Origin: Megaustenia siamemsis
Lineage: Eukaryota; Mollusca; Gastropoda; Stylommatophora; Ariophantidae
Assembly (NCBI GenBank): GCA_032433765.1
Contig: JAVIAB010000024.1
Coordinates: forward strand, 14,801,126-14,865,125
Length of the DNA stretch: 64,000 nucleotides
Direction: 5' to 3'
The notes below the pieces were generated by a model. The model was given only the letters and a program-made list of their open reading frames with translations. It had not been told where the DNA came from and searched no databases. The translations under genes were made by a program, and so were the position numbers. This document shows positions 1 through 9,989 of this stretch, in pieces. How positions within the stretch are numbered: the stretch's first letter is position 1; each line of letters starts with the position of its first letter.

Positions 1-71
1 CAGTTATAGGATGCCTCACTCGCCATCTAACCTGGCATTTCTTGAATGGTTTTACCATTAAGCACTCGCCC

Positions 72-199
72 CACAGCACGGGCGTAATACCGACCACATT
101 ACCCCAAAAATCCTGTGCTGAAGAACTGTAAAATGTATTGTAATTAACACGATATTACCTATACGCTACTCGGCGTGACGGGTGCTCTTTACGTTACTA
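72..199 (+). mobile_element. SINE-1 3' part
   Basis: Tail of the SINE-1 family (CAGCACGGGCGTAATACCG ... CGGCGTGACGGG, then T-rich), lacking the tRNA-like head. Diverged copy. Confidence 0.7.
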
Positions 200-214
200 C
201 TACTCGCTGCTCCA

Positions 215-432
215 GTCAAGGACGATAGGTCGAGTTCGATCCTGATCGACGGCTTCCGAGTTCACTCAGCTATAAATGGGTACCGGATTTTTTTTCTGGG
301 AAAGTAAAACAGCACGGGCGTAATACCGACCACATTACCCCAAGAATCATGTACTGATGGTCTATAAAAATTATGGTCACTAACATCATATTCCCTATAC
401 AGCACTTGGCGTGAGGGGGCACTTTACGTTTT
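215..432 (+). mobile_element. SINE-1, diverged copy
   Basis: Has the B-box-like GAGTTCGATCCTGATCG, the body with GGTACCGGATTTTTTTTCTG and the tail ending GCGTGAGGGGGCACTTTACG. The head is degraded. Confidence 0.8.
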
Positions 433-691
433 TTTTCACTCGCTCCTCCAGAGTATACCAACACATTTTGCAGCTATCCCGTGTGACCTCACACGTAATG
501 TACACAAAAAGTCACGAACAAAATCCGTATTGTGTAGGCACCCTCACCCAAATAACAGTAATTAGCAGAGAGGCGCATCAGGCAGGTTGCGCTACTCAAT
601 GTCGCAACAATTAAGCTCAAAATACACTCTACAGACACATCTCCTTTAATTTTTAACTCAATTATTGTAATAAGTAAAAAAAAAAAAAAAA

Positions 692-944
692 GTAAAGAGC
701 CCCCATCATGCCAAGTGGCGTATAGGGAATATAGTGTTAGTGACCATAAATTTTACAGACCTTCAGCACATGATTTTTGAGGTAATGTGGTCGGTATTAC
801 GCCCGTGCCGCTGTACTTTCCCAGAAAAAAATCCGGTACCCATTTAAAGCTGGGTGAACCCGGAAGCCGTCGGTTGTGTTCGAACCTTACCTCTTGTCTC
901 ATGTAGTCCAGTTCACTAACTACTGAGCTATCGCGGCTCCCTCC
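692..944 (-). mobile_element. SINE-1, near full length
   Basis: Reverse-strand copy with tRNA-like head (GGAGCCGCGATAGCTCAG side at 944) and tail at 692. Confidence 0.85.
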
Positions 945-1025
945 CCACTTATTGTGCTCCTGTTCAAATTTCTTTGCGATATCTTCATTTGGCGTTAGAT
1001 TTCTTGAGGATATTTTGGGTTTCAT
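945..1025 (-). other. Short open segment beside SINE-1, origin unknown
   Basis: Reads MKPKISSRNLTPNEDIAK then KKFEQEHNK, protein-like, up to the SINE. Splice borders are not convincing. It may be a fragment of an old mobile element or a lost exon. Confidence 0.2.
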
Positions 1026-1154
1026 AGTGAGTGAGACACCCTATATTATTGTTGGAATTGCTTAAAAAACAGTTGGGATATACGTAAAAATTGAGTGAAA
1101 AAAAATAATGGAAGAAAAAAATAAGGGAAATATACTTTACAGTGTTAGGGAACT

Positions 1155-1710
1155 ATATGGCCCTTTTCGTCTTGTCAGACGGTTAGTGAAGGCTATTGTG
1201 CATTCTTTATTTGGCAGGTTTTGTTTTTGTCGAACAGCTTCTCTCGTGGCTGATTCTATCAATGCTTGACAAACACACACGGCCACAGAATGAACAAGTG
1301 ATGCCTATTTATCCACAGGGTTTCTCGTCTTTTTTGTTTTGTTTCATGAATCATTTCTCTTCTAAGTTTTGCCTTAGCACAGTCTCAAATGATGTTATAC
1401 CATTCCTTATACATGCTCTCCATGATGTGCGATCACTTGCCAGATGTTCCCAGTCATATTCACAGATGGAGAAGTCATTCACAGATGATTTACAGATATC
1501 TCTATATCGTAGTTTAGGTCTACTGATCTGTCTTTTTCCGTGTACTAGTTCACCATATAGTATTTACATGGGGATGCGGTTTCATTCCATTCGCTGGACG
1601 TGCCCCAGCCATCTTAACCTTCGGCATCTGAGCATTGACATGATTGTTGGGGTCGTAGCACGTTGCAGGACAGTTAAGTTGGTTAGTTTGTCCTGTCATG
1701 TAAACTAGGG
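1155..1710 (-). mobile_element. LINE-G 3' end
   Basis: Reverse copy of the non-LTR 3' end seen at 40167-40712. It encodes the carboxy-terminal zinc-finger-like part (CSLCDRVC...H...C in the plus copy), here broken by stops, and ends with AAAAGGGCCATATAG. Confidence 0.75.
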
Positions 1711-1878
1711 AACCACGTGACAGGAAATCAACAGCAGAACTAGTAAACAATTGTATAGACAGAAAGTTGTGGTGAGATACGACCACCTACGCCAGCAAGG
1801 ACGGCCCTCGTTGATAGTAAAGTAGGTAAAGCGAGGTAACTTTGTAGTCACCTATTAACAAAACAGTAATGACGTCAC

Positions 1879-2008
1879 CTTAAAATCCTTGAGCTGGTCA
1901 TCCCTGGCATAGGCAGACTTCTTATACCTCAACATCTCCAGGAACTTGATGTTCTCCAAGGCGACCAGGCAGTTGTAGTTGATTCTCTCGCGTCGTCGGC
2001 GGATAGAC
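1879..2008 (-). CDS. Giant gene, exon E8 (130 nt), last exon in window
   Basis: Acceptor TCTGACCGCAG/G and donor TTTTAAG/GTGACG enclose 1 nt plus 43 codons, in phase with E7 (2+1). The peptide starts with a basic run (SIRRRRERINYNCLVALENI) and goes on as a Lys/Leu-rich helix-like segment ending ARDDQLKDFK. It reads as a conserved helical domain continued from E7. The family was not recognised. The exon ends in phase 0, so the gene continues to the left of the window; no further exon was found in 1-1878. Confidence 0.72.
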
Positions 2009-2205
2009 CTGCGGTCAGATATCAATTTACAGGTTAAATTTGTCTGTACTCTCTTTATTGATGTGAACCTCCATCATGTTAATTTATTACGCGGACAATT
2101 AATATAAGAATCTCCATAAATTTAATTTATAACAAAGACAATTAATATAAGAATCTCCGTCATTTTAATTTATAACAAAGACACTTATTATAATAAAGTA
2201 CAAAT

Positions 2206-2448
2206 GTAAAGTACCCCCGTCACGCCAAGCGGCGTATAGGGAAATATGGTGTTAGTGACCCTATATTTTACAGACCTTCGACACATTATTTTTGGGGTAA
2301 TGTGGTCGGTATTACGCCCGTGCTACTTTACTTTCCCAGAAAAAAATCCGGTACCCATTTTAAGGCTGGGTGAACCCGTGAAGCCGTCGGTTGGGATCGA
2401 ACCCTACCCCTTGTCCTTTGTAGTCTAGTTCACTAATCACTGAGCTAT
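2206..2448 (-). mobile_element. SINE-1, near full length
   Basis: Tail GTAAAGTACCCCCGTCACG at 2208 and tRNA-like head at the right end. Confidence 0.85.
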
Positions 2449-2509
2449 AATTATTATAATAATCTCCAATATTGTAATTAGGAAGGAAAGAAGAAGATTT
2501 TGAACAATT

Positions 2510-3139
2510 AATGTGAGAATCTCCAACATTTTAATTCCCCATTTGGACAGTTAATATGAGAACCTCCAACACTTTCATTCACTATTGGGAGAATCATAAT
2601 AAGAACCTCCAACACTTTCATTCACTATTTGGAGAATCATAATAAGAACCTCCAACACTTTCATTCACTATTTGGAGAATCATAATAAGAACCTCCAACA
2701 CTTTCATTCACTATTTGGAGAATCATAATAAGAACCTCCAACACTTTCATTCACTATTTGGAGAATCATAATAAGAACCTCCAACACTTTCATTCACTAT
2801 TTGGAGAATCATAATAAGAACCTCCAACACTTTAATTCACTATTTGGACAAGTATAATAAGAACCTCCAACACTTTAATTCACTATTTGGACAAGTATAA
2901 TAAGAACCTCCAACACTTTAATTCACTATTTGGACAAGTATAATAAGAACCTCCAACACTTTAATTCACTATTTGGACAAGTATAATAAGAACCTCCAAC
3001 ACTTTAATTCACTATTTGGACAATTATAATAAGAACCTCCAACACTTTCGTTCACTGTTTGGACAATCATAGTAACAACCTGCAACAATTTAATTCACTA
3101 TTTGGACAATTATAATGAGAACCTCCAACACTTTAATTA
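2510..3139. repeat. 43-bp minisatellite, about 15 copies
   Basis: Unit contains AAGAACCTCCAACACTTT and CACTATTTGGA. Central copies are almost identical and the edges diverged. It lies in the intron between E8 and E7; the period is not a multiple of three. Confidence 0.92.
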
Positions 3140-3161
3140 ATTTTGTGTTATATATTATTAT

Positions 3162-3450
<289 letters not shown>

Positions 3451-3499
3451 TACATAGAACAATCTACGAATATAATTGAATACAACTGGCCACACATAC

Positions 3500-3630
3500 G
3501 GGCCATGCTTGTCCAGGTACTTGCTGTCAATATGGCTGTTGACACAAGCCTTGCAGCTGTTGATGCGAGCAAATGCTTGGCTCAGCTGTTTCTCCTTCTG
3601 GGACTGCTCAAACTCTGGCATCGTCTGCAT
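3500..3630 (-). CDS. Giant gene, exon E7 (131 nt)
   Basis: Bordered by acceptor CCCGGCCACAG/ATG and donor GGCCC/GTATGT: 43 codons plus 2 nt. The peptide has ordinary protein composition ([18 protein letters not shown], then [17 protein letters not shown], ending DKHG) and is probably helical with three cysteines. It is unlike the low-complexity mega-exons and is likely the conserved carboxy-terminal region. An inner AG 16 nt downstream would instead let E5 join directly, so the micro-exon may be skippable. The intron directly downstream is a GGAT/GATA array. Confidence 0.7.
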
Positions 3631-3667
3631 CTGTGGCCGGGAAGAGGCAATGAGATCATTACTGTTC

Positions 3668-4605
3668 TTGTGAGAGTGTTACTGCCAGAGAGTTACCGCG
3701 AGAGAGTTACTGTGAGAGGGTTACTGTGAGAGGGTTACTGTGAGAGGGTTACTGTGCGAGAGTTACTGTGCGAGAGTTACTGTGAGAGAGTTACCGCGAG
3801 AGAGTTACTGTGAGAGGGTTACTGTGAGAGGGTTACTGTGCGAGAGTTACTGTGCGAGAGTTACTGTGAGAGAGTTACTGTGAGAGAGTTACTGTGAGAG
3901 GGTTACTGTGCGAGAGTTACTGTGCGAGAGTTACTGTGAGAGGGTTACTGTGCGAGAGTTACTGTGCGAGAGTTACTGTGAGAGAGTTACCGCGAGAGAG
4001 TTACTGTGAGAGGGTTACTGTGCGAGAGTTACTGTGAGAGAGTTACTGTGACAGAATTAATGTGAGAGAGTTCATGTGAGAGAGTTAATGTGAGAGAGTT
4101 ACTGTGAGAGAGTTTATGTGAGAAAGTTACTATGAGAGAGTTACTGTGAGAGAGTTACTGTGAGATAGTTACTGTGAGAGAGTTAATGTGAGAGAGTTAA
4201 TGTGAGAGAGTTACTGTAAGAGAATTACTGCGAGAGAGTTAATGTGAGAGAGTTAATGTGAGAGAGTTACTGTGAGAGAGTTACTGTGAGAGATTTAATG
4301 TGAGAGTGTTACTGTGAGAGAGTTAATGTGAGAGAGTTACTGTGAGAGAGTTACTGTGAGAGAGTTACTGTGAGAGAGTTAATGTGAAAGAGTTAATGTG
4401 AGAGAGTTACTGTGAGAGAGTTACTGCGAGAGAGTTACTGTGAGAGAGTTATTGTGAGAGAGTTATTGTGAGAGAGTTACTGTGAGAGAGTTAATGTGAG
4501 AGAGTTAATGTGAGAGAGTTACTGTGAGAAAGTTAATATGAGAGAGTTACTGTGAGAGAGTTATTGTGAGAGAGTTATTGTGAGAGAGTTACTGCGAACG
4601 TGTTA
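3668..4605. repeat. 14-bp minisatellite, about 66 copies
   Basis: Unit GTTACTGTGAGAGA with variants GTTAATG, GTTACTGCGA and GTTATTG. Starts within about 40 nt of E7's acceptor side. Confidence 0.93.
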
Positions 4606-4649
4606 CTGCATTCTCAAGCAGAGACGATCATGGACGAAAGAGAGTTTTT

Positions 4650-4715
4650 ATTAATGAGATAGACGATGAGATAGACGATGAGATAGACGATGAGATAGAC
4701 GTTGAGATAGAGATA
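4650..4715. repeat. 12-bp repeat GAGATAGACGAT
   Basis: Five to six tandem units. Confidence 0.85.
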
Positions 4716-4883
4716 ATAAGATAGAGTTATTGAAATAAGAGACAGAGGTGGTGATGAGATAAAGTTACTGAACTTAGAGACATAGGTGATGAAATAGAAT
4801 TATTAAACTTAAAAACAAAGGAGATGAGCCAGTGTTTACCGCATTCTGGCATAAATATAATGAGATAGAATTACTGCTGTTCA

Positions 4884-5275
4884 TACAGATACTGAGACAG
4901 ATACTGAGACAGCTACTGAGACAGCTACTGAGACAGCTACTGAGACAGCTACTGAGACAGCTACTGAGACAGATACTGAGACAGATACTGAGACAGATAC
5001 TGAGACAGATACTGAGACAGATACTGAGACAGCTACTGAGACAGATACTGAGACAGATACTGAGACAGCTACTGAGACAGCTACTGAGACAGCTACTGAG
5101 ACAGCTACTGAGACAGATACTGAGACAGCTACTGAGACAGCTACTGAGACAGCTACTGAGACAGACACTGAGACAGACACTGAGACAGATACTGAGACAG
5201 ATACTGAGACAGATACTGAGACAGCTACTGAGACAGCTACTGAGACAGCTACTGAGACAGACACTGAGACAGTGA
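4884..5275. repeat. 12-bp array, about 32 copies
   Basis: Units ACTGAGACAGAT and ACTGAGACAGCT alternate in blocks. Open frames on both strands are artefacts of the period. Confidence 0.95.
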
Positions 5276-5485
5276 AAAAGTGAAAGTTTGATGGTGCGTT
5301 CACAATTACGGGTGTCAACGGACTGCATCCACTCCCGAGGATTTTATTGTCACTTTTGTTTTTTTCATTTTTTCTCTTCATTCCTTCCTCATTTACTTTT
5401 CAGCACCGAATGATGGAGATGTAACTTTTGTTCTTCTGTTGACCTCTGCTCTCTCTCTCTCTCTCTCTCTAAATTGAATCCTTTG

Positions 5486-5845
5486 AAATGTGGATTTATA
5501 GAAGAATAGGTAGAATTGGATGGGAAAAAAAGATAACAAACGATGAAGTTTTAAAACAACTGAAAATAAAAAGAGAACTACTGAATACAATTAAGACAAG
5601 ACAAATGAAATTTTTGGGGCATGTTAAAAGACACAACAGCCTACTAAAAGTAATATTGGAAGGGAAAATACAAGGTAAAAGTGGCAGAGGCAGACCAAGA
5701 CTAACATGGACGAGTAACATCAAAAGATGGACAAGTCAATCTATGACAGCCTGCACCATCAAAACAAGAAACAGAGTGGAATGGCGATCCATGGTAGCCA
5801 ACCTTCGTTGCGGAGACAGCACTCAATGAAGAATGATGATGATCT
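5486..5845 (+). mobile_element. LINE-A 3' end
   Basis: Encodes the tail of a non-LTR reverse transcriptase: FEMWIYRRIGRIGW, then KFLGHVKRHNSLLKVILEG, then a GRGRPRLTW motif and a stop, followed by a GATGATGAT end. 5' truncated. The GHVKR and RGRPR motifs are typical of this LINE group. Confidence 0.8.
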
Positions 5846-6045
5846 CTGCTATTCTGTTTCCTAGTGTTTCTAATATTATATCAATCCACCTTCTTTGTGG
5901 TCGACCCTTGAGACTGGTTTCTCGCAACCTTATCATAGGCTTGTTGTATTGTGTTTTGTCTTTCTTTATTACGACGTGCATTTATTTTGTGCTGCTAAAT
6001 TAATTTTACTAAACGATCATAAACAGCTGACTTTATATATATATA

Positions 6046-6470
6046 TAAAGTTATTAAATGTTATGCAGAGCCAGTCTTAACATATGGATGGGAATCATGG
6101 ACAATGATTCCCAAACATTACTCTTCTTAGTTGTCCATGATATTCTCAACATTCTTCTGTAAAACCACATTTCTACAGCCTTCAGTGCTTTTCTTGTCTG
6201 TTGTCATATTGCCCATGATTCACATCCATATGTTAAGACTGGCTCTGCATAACATTTAAGAACTCTTTTTCTTGTTTCTATTGTCAAAAATGGAGTGCAT
6301 AGTATCTTCCTCATTTTCTGGAAAGCTGCTTTTGCCTGAGCCATTCTGCATCTCACCTCTTTTGTACATCTTCGCGATTTCTATTGTTGTGACGATTCAT
6401 GATTGTGCAAAGAAATTACGACGGTGGTTTTCTGTTGCCTTCCGTCAGTTTGTTTACGGTTGGCTCCGCT
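6046..6470 (-). mobile_element. LINE-B fragment with inverted 5' piece
   Basis: The reverse LINE-B segment (6110-6470) is preceded by a forward piece (6046-6108) that repeats the segment near 6205-6265 in inverted form, giving a hairpin with arms of about 60 nt. Confidence 0.7.
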
Positions 6471-6636
6471 AGTCTTTGACTAAAAAGTCTCACCCACAAG
6501 GCAGTGGGGTTGTTTTACTTCGGGGTACCCTCCCTTAGCCTTTTACTCTCCCGAGCTCACCTGCAAGGCAGCAGGGCAGCCACAGTTTGTACTGTTTACT
6601 GCATACAGTAGCAGGTAAAATTACCTGACCTGACAG

Positions 6637-6640
<4 letters not shown>
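6470..6640. other. 3' untranslated-like segment of an unknown LINE
   Basis: Contains CACAAGGCAGTGGGG and CTGCAAGGCAGCAGGG motifs and ends at an AT repeat, as LINE 3' ends often do. No coding potential seen. Confidence 0.35.

Positions 6641-6693
<53 letters not shown>
6641..6693. repeat. AT dinucleotide repeat
   Basis: About 26 uninterrupted AT units. Confidence 0.97.
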
Positions 6694-6698
<5 letters not shown>

Positions 6699-6898
6699 GT
6701 CATTATCAAGTACTGTATCTGCTGGCATAGGTGATCATGTCGCTATAAAATAAAATCTAAGATATGACATCATCTTCCATTAAAACAGGACATACAAATT
6801 TGTTTTGTGTTTCGAAAGTGACGTGAATTCAGTATATTTGTTTATGACTGGTTTTTAAGATTCTTAGTCTAGTGGTGGTGTGTACAATTCATCATTAC

Positions 6899-6945
6899 CT
6901 TCATTGGCCTCGACTTCGATCTTGATGTTCCATTGAGAGCTGTCG
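6899..6945 (-). CDS. Giant gene, micro-exon E6 (47 nt)
   Basis: Short exon between acceptor CATTTTTCTAG/CGACAGC and donor CCAATGAAG/GTAATG. It holds 2 nt plus 15 codons. That is exactly what is needed, because E5 ends one base into a codon while E7's best acceptor starts in phase 0. The peptide is a basic Ser/Arg/Lys linker (TALNGTSRSKSRPMK). It was found by searching for an exon of this phase class between E5 and E7. Confidence 0.6.
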
Positions 6946-7086
6946 CTAGAAAAATGATCAAACAATAGCTACTGTACAACATGTCATTTATGTCTGATCT
7001 GCTTAATGCAGTCAACAATCATATGGTTGTAATGTATATTAGGATGCAATAGAATTTCATGATGGAAGCTACGATGTAATACGTGC

Positions 7087-7290
7087 ATAACGGGAGCCTC
7101 TATAGAATAGTTGCAAAAACCACCCAACTGGGCTACCAAAGTTCAGACAGGTCGTGTTCGATTACCACTTGAAGCAGTGTGAGTTGTGCTCGTGGTTAGG
7201 AAAATAATACCCCTGCGGTCGACCCAGTCGCTGGCAGAAATGGGTACCTGGGTAGTATTCTGGGAAGGTGAGGAATGCCGCCAACAACGG
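7087..7290 (+). mobile_element. SINE-3, truncated copy
   Basis: Head with CAACTGGGCTACCAAAG and a GTGTTCGATTACC B-box-like motif, then CGGTCGACCCAGTCGCTGG and GGGAAGGTGAGG. Lacks the last third. Confidence 0.75.
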
Positions 7291-7384
7291 CAGCTGTTCC
7301 AGCCAGACTAACAGTTCGTTATTTCCTTACACGCCCGAGTGTCCAGGGACAAAAGTGAAACGTATACCAGGCAGCCCTTGCACT

Positions 7385-7925
7385 TGCTTTATAATGTGCT
7401 GTTCGAAGGCTATGTTTAACATTTGCTTTATAATGTGCTGATCTACAGTTATGTTTAACATTTGCTTTATAATGTGCTGATCTACAGCTATGTTTAACAT
7501 TTGCTTTATAATGTGCTGATCTACAGCTATGTTTAACATTTGCTTTATAATGTGATGATCTACAGCTATGTTTAACATTTGCTTTATAATGTGCTGATCT
7601 ACAGCTATGTTTAACATTTGCTTTATAATGTGCTGATCTACAGCTATGTTTAACATTTGCTTTATAATGTGCTGTTCTATGGCTGTTTAACATCTGCTTT
7701 ATAATGTGCTGTTCTACGGTTATGTTTAACATCTGCTTTATAATGTGCTGTTCTACGGTTATGTTTAACATCTGCTTTATAATGTTCTGTTCTACAGCTA
7801 TTTTAACATCTGTTTTATAATGTGCTGTTCTACAGGTATTTTAACATCTGTTTTATAATGTGCTGTTCTACAGCTATTTTAACATCTGTTTTATAATGTG
7901 CTGTTCTATGGGTATGTTTAACAGA
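7385..7925. repeat. 39-bp minisatellite, about 14 copies
   Basis: Unit contains TTTAACATTTGCTTTATAA and TGCTGATCTACAGC. The period is divisible by three, so frames stay open by chance. It is intronic, between E6 and E5, with no splice-phase support as an exon. Confidence 0.92.
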
Positions 7926-8265
7926 TAGAGGGATTGCACCCAATCATGCACTAATTAGTATTATTATTTTTTTTTTTAAATAGGTCCAACAAAGGACAAT
8001 ACAAATACTGCCACACTCAGAAGATTAGAGATAGCACCCCCTGTCTATCTCTAGATGAGCAGAGAAAAGATTAGAGCCACTGTTACCTGCTACGAAATGT
8101 GTAAGAGGCGACTAATGAGATTTGGAATCGTCGCATATGCAGTCGAGTAAGAAGTGCACTTGCGACCTTGTCAACGGAGTTTCCCGATGCATTTTGGGAA
8201 ATGCTGCGACAAGTAGTCAAGCGGATATGGGGAATTCTCTACTGGGATGAAACTGGTTTCATGGA

Positions 8266-8307
8266 TAGAATAGAATAGAATAGAATAGAATAGAATAGAA
8301 TAGAATA
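8266..8307. repeat. AGAAT pentanucleotide repeat
   Basis: Eight units of TAGAA. Confidence 0.95.
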
Positions 8308-8874
8308 GCGATTTAGAGTATATATTTCATTTTCCCTCGACGAATATGTTTTTGGAGTGAATGGGTTTGTAGTTACCTTGATTGTGAATCTTAATCTTGT
8401 ATTTTATGTTGAACTTTTAACAAAACAAAGACATGTCAGGCTATAAAAAAGGACAACATTGCCTGACTAATTTAACACAACTACAGAGTTTCATGAATGA
8501 TGAATATCAGGGATTTGTTAGTAACTAGTAATGGAGACTGTCGGAAGGAGATGAAAAGATTAGCAGTCTCTTCTTCTTCTTTTATCTTTCAGCTCCCTGT
8601 GGAGCATATGTCTTAACAAATACTGTCCATGCCGTTCTGTTTCTTGCCATTCTATTAAGATCATTCCATGTCTTTCCGATCATCTTCATCTATGTTATGT
8701 TTCTCCAAGAATATTATTTCTCTTCTTCTTTGTCTTTTTATATTTTTTTTTTAATTGGGGATTCCAGAAAAGAGCAGGTTGTGCAAAACTCTCAGTTGGC
8801 TTCCGTAGTGTGCGTCCTATCCAGCACCATCGTCTTCGCTGTATCTATTTACCCACTGGAATTTGACTGGTAGA

Positions 8875-9246
8875 CTTTCAGTAATGGATGCTTACGCAGA
8901 ATAAAGGGATGGAAATGGCAGGACAAAGTCACTAACGTGGAATTATGGAAATGTACCGGTCAAATACCAGTGGATAAAGAGATACAGCAAAGACGATGGC
9001 GATGGATAGGACACACGCTACGGAAGCCAACTGAGAGTATTACACAACAGGCCCTTTTTTGGAATCCACAGGGGAAAAGACAAAGAGGAAGACCAAGGAA
9101 TTCTTGTAGAAGACAGATCGAAGCAGAGATGAAGATGATGGGGAAGACATGAAATGATCTTAAAAGAATTGCAAACAGAATGACTTGGAAAGTGTTTGTT
9201 GAAGACCTATGCTCCAGTGGGAGCTAAAAGGTAGAAGAAGAAGAAG
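8875..9246 (+). mobile_element. LINE-C 3' end nested in an older LINE-C
   Basis: Encodes LRRIKGWKWQDK-like sequence, then NPQGKRQRGRPRNS, and ends in GTAGAAGAAGAAGAAG. Flanked by a 12-bp direct repeat, ATTTGACTGGTA, at 8863-8874 and 9247-9258. Confidence 0.82.
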
Positions 9247-9447
9247 ATTTGACTGGTACATTTCCATAATTCTATGTTAGTGATTTTGTCCTGCCATTTC
9301 CATTCTTTTACTCTCCGTAAACATCCATTAATGAAGGTCTGTATCTTCATGATTCTCATTTCTGTTGTTCTCCATGTTTCACATCCATATAATAATACTG
9401 ACTTAATATTGAAGTAGAAAAATTGTATTATTGTATTTAACCTCATA

Positions 9448-9765
9448 TTTTCTATCTAAGGGCAGCATCCCCCTACAGAAAAGATCATCTGCTGCCTTGC
9501 AGGAAGATTGGGGACAATCAAAGGCTAAGGAAAGCTAACCTGAATAAAATGCTGGCTGAAATCGGATGCACTGGGCCACTGGCGCAGAACAAAGTGCAAC
9601 GTTTTAACGGATGTGGATCTGGCGGGCTCTAATTGTGATGTTCTGTCTGTGGGGGAGATCAACACCCTTAGCCTGACAGCTGACTTCATGTGAGAGTCTG
9701 GAATCCTACTCTGATTGAGTCCTGATCGCAGAGAGAGAGAGAGAGAGAGACCTAATTTCTTAGGA
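9448..9765 (+). mobile_element. Element Y (unclassified interspersed repeat)
   Basis: Starts CTATCTAAGGGCAGCATC and shares CTGCTGCCTTGCAGGAAG with copies at 25850 and 30890. Inserted into LINE-C; ends after a GA repeat. No coding potential. Confidence 0.6.
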
Positions 9766-9989
9766 CTTACATATATTTCCCAGTACAACGAATGCTCCTC
9801 TTGCTTTTGATATCCTTATTTTGGTATTATTTGTTGTTTCTCCTTCTTTGTCTATATTACTGCCCAGATATATGTCAAGATTGTACGTCTAGTAGGCATG
9901 AGATGTATAAACTTTAAAAAATGTTGGCACCACCCCATTCATTCTTAATGGACGTGTACAACAAGAACTGAACATAAACTCGTACTTAC

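Larger units (their letters stand above)
8565..9898 (-). mobile_element. LINE-C copy split by two later insertions
   Basis: Segments 8565-8874, 9247-9447 and 9766-9898 align end to end with the uninterrupted LINE-C copy at 51248-51910. The first gap holds a plus-strand LINE-C 3' end, the second holds element Y. The coding parts are remnants of the reverse transcriptase tail. Confidence 0.8.
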
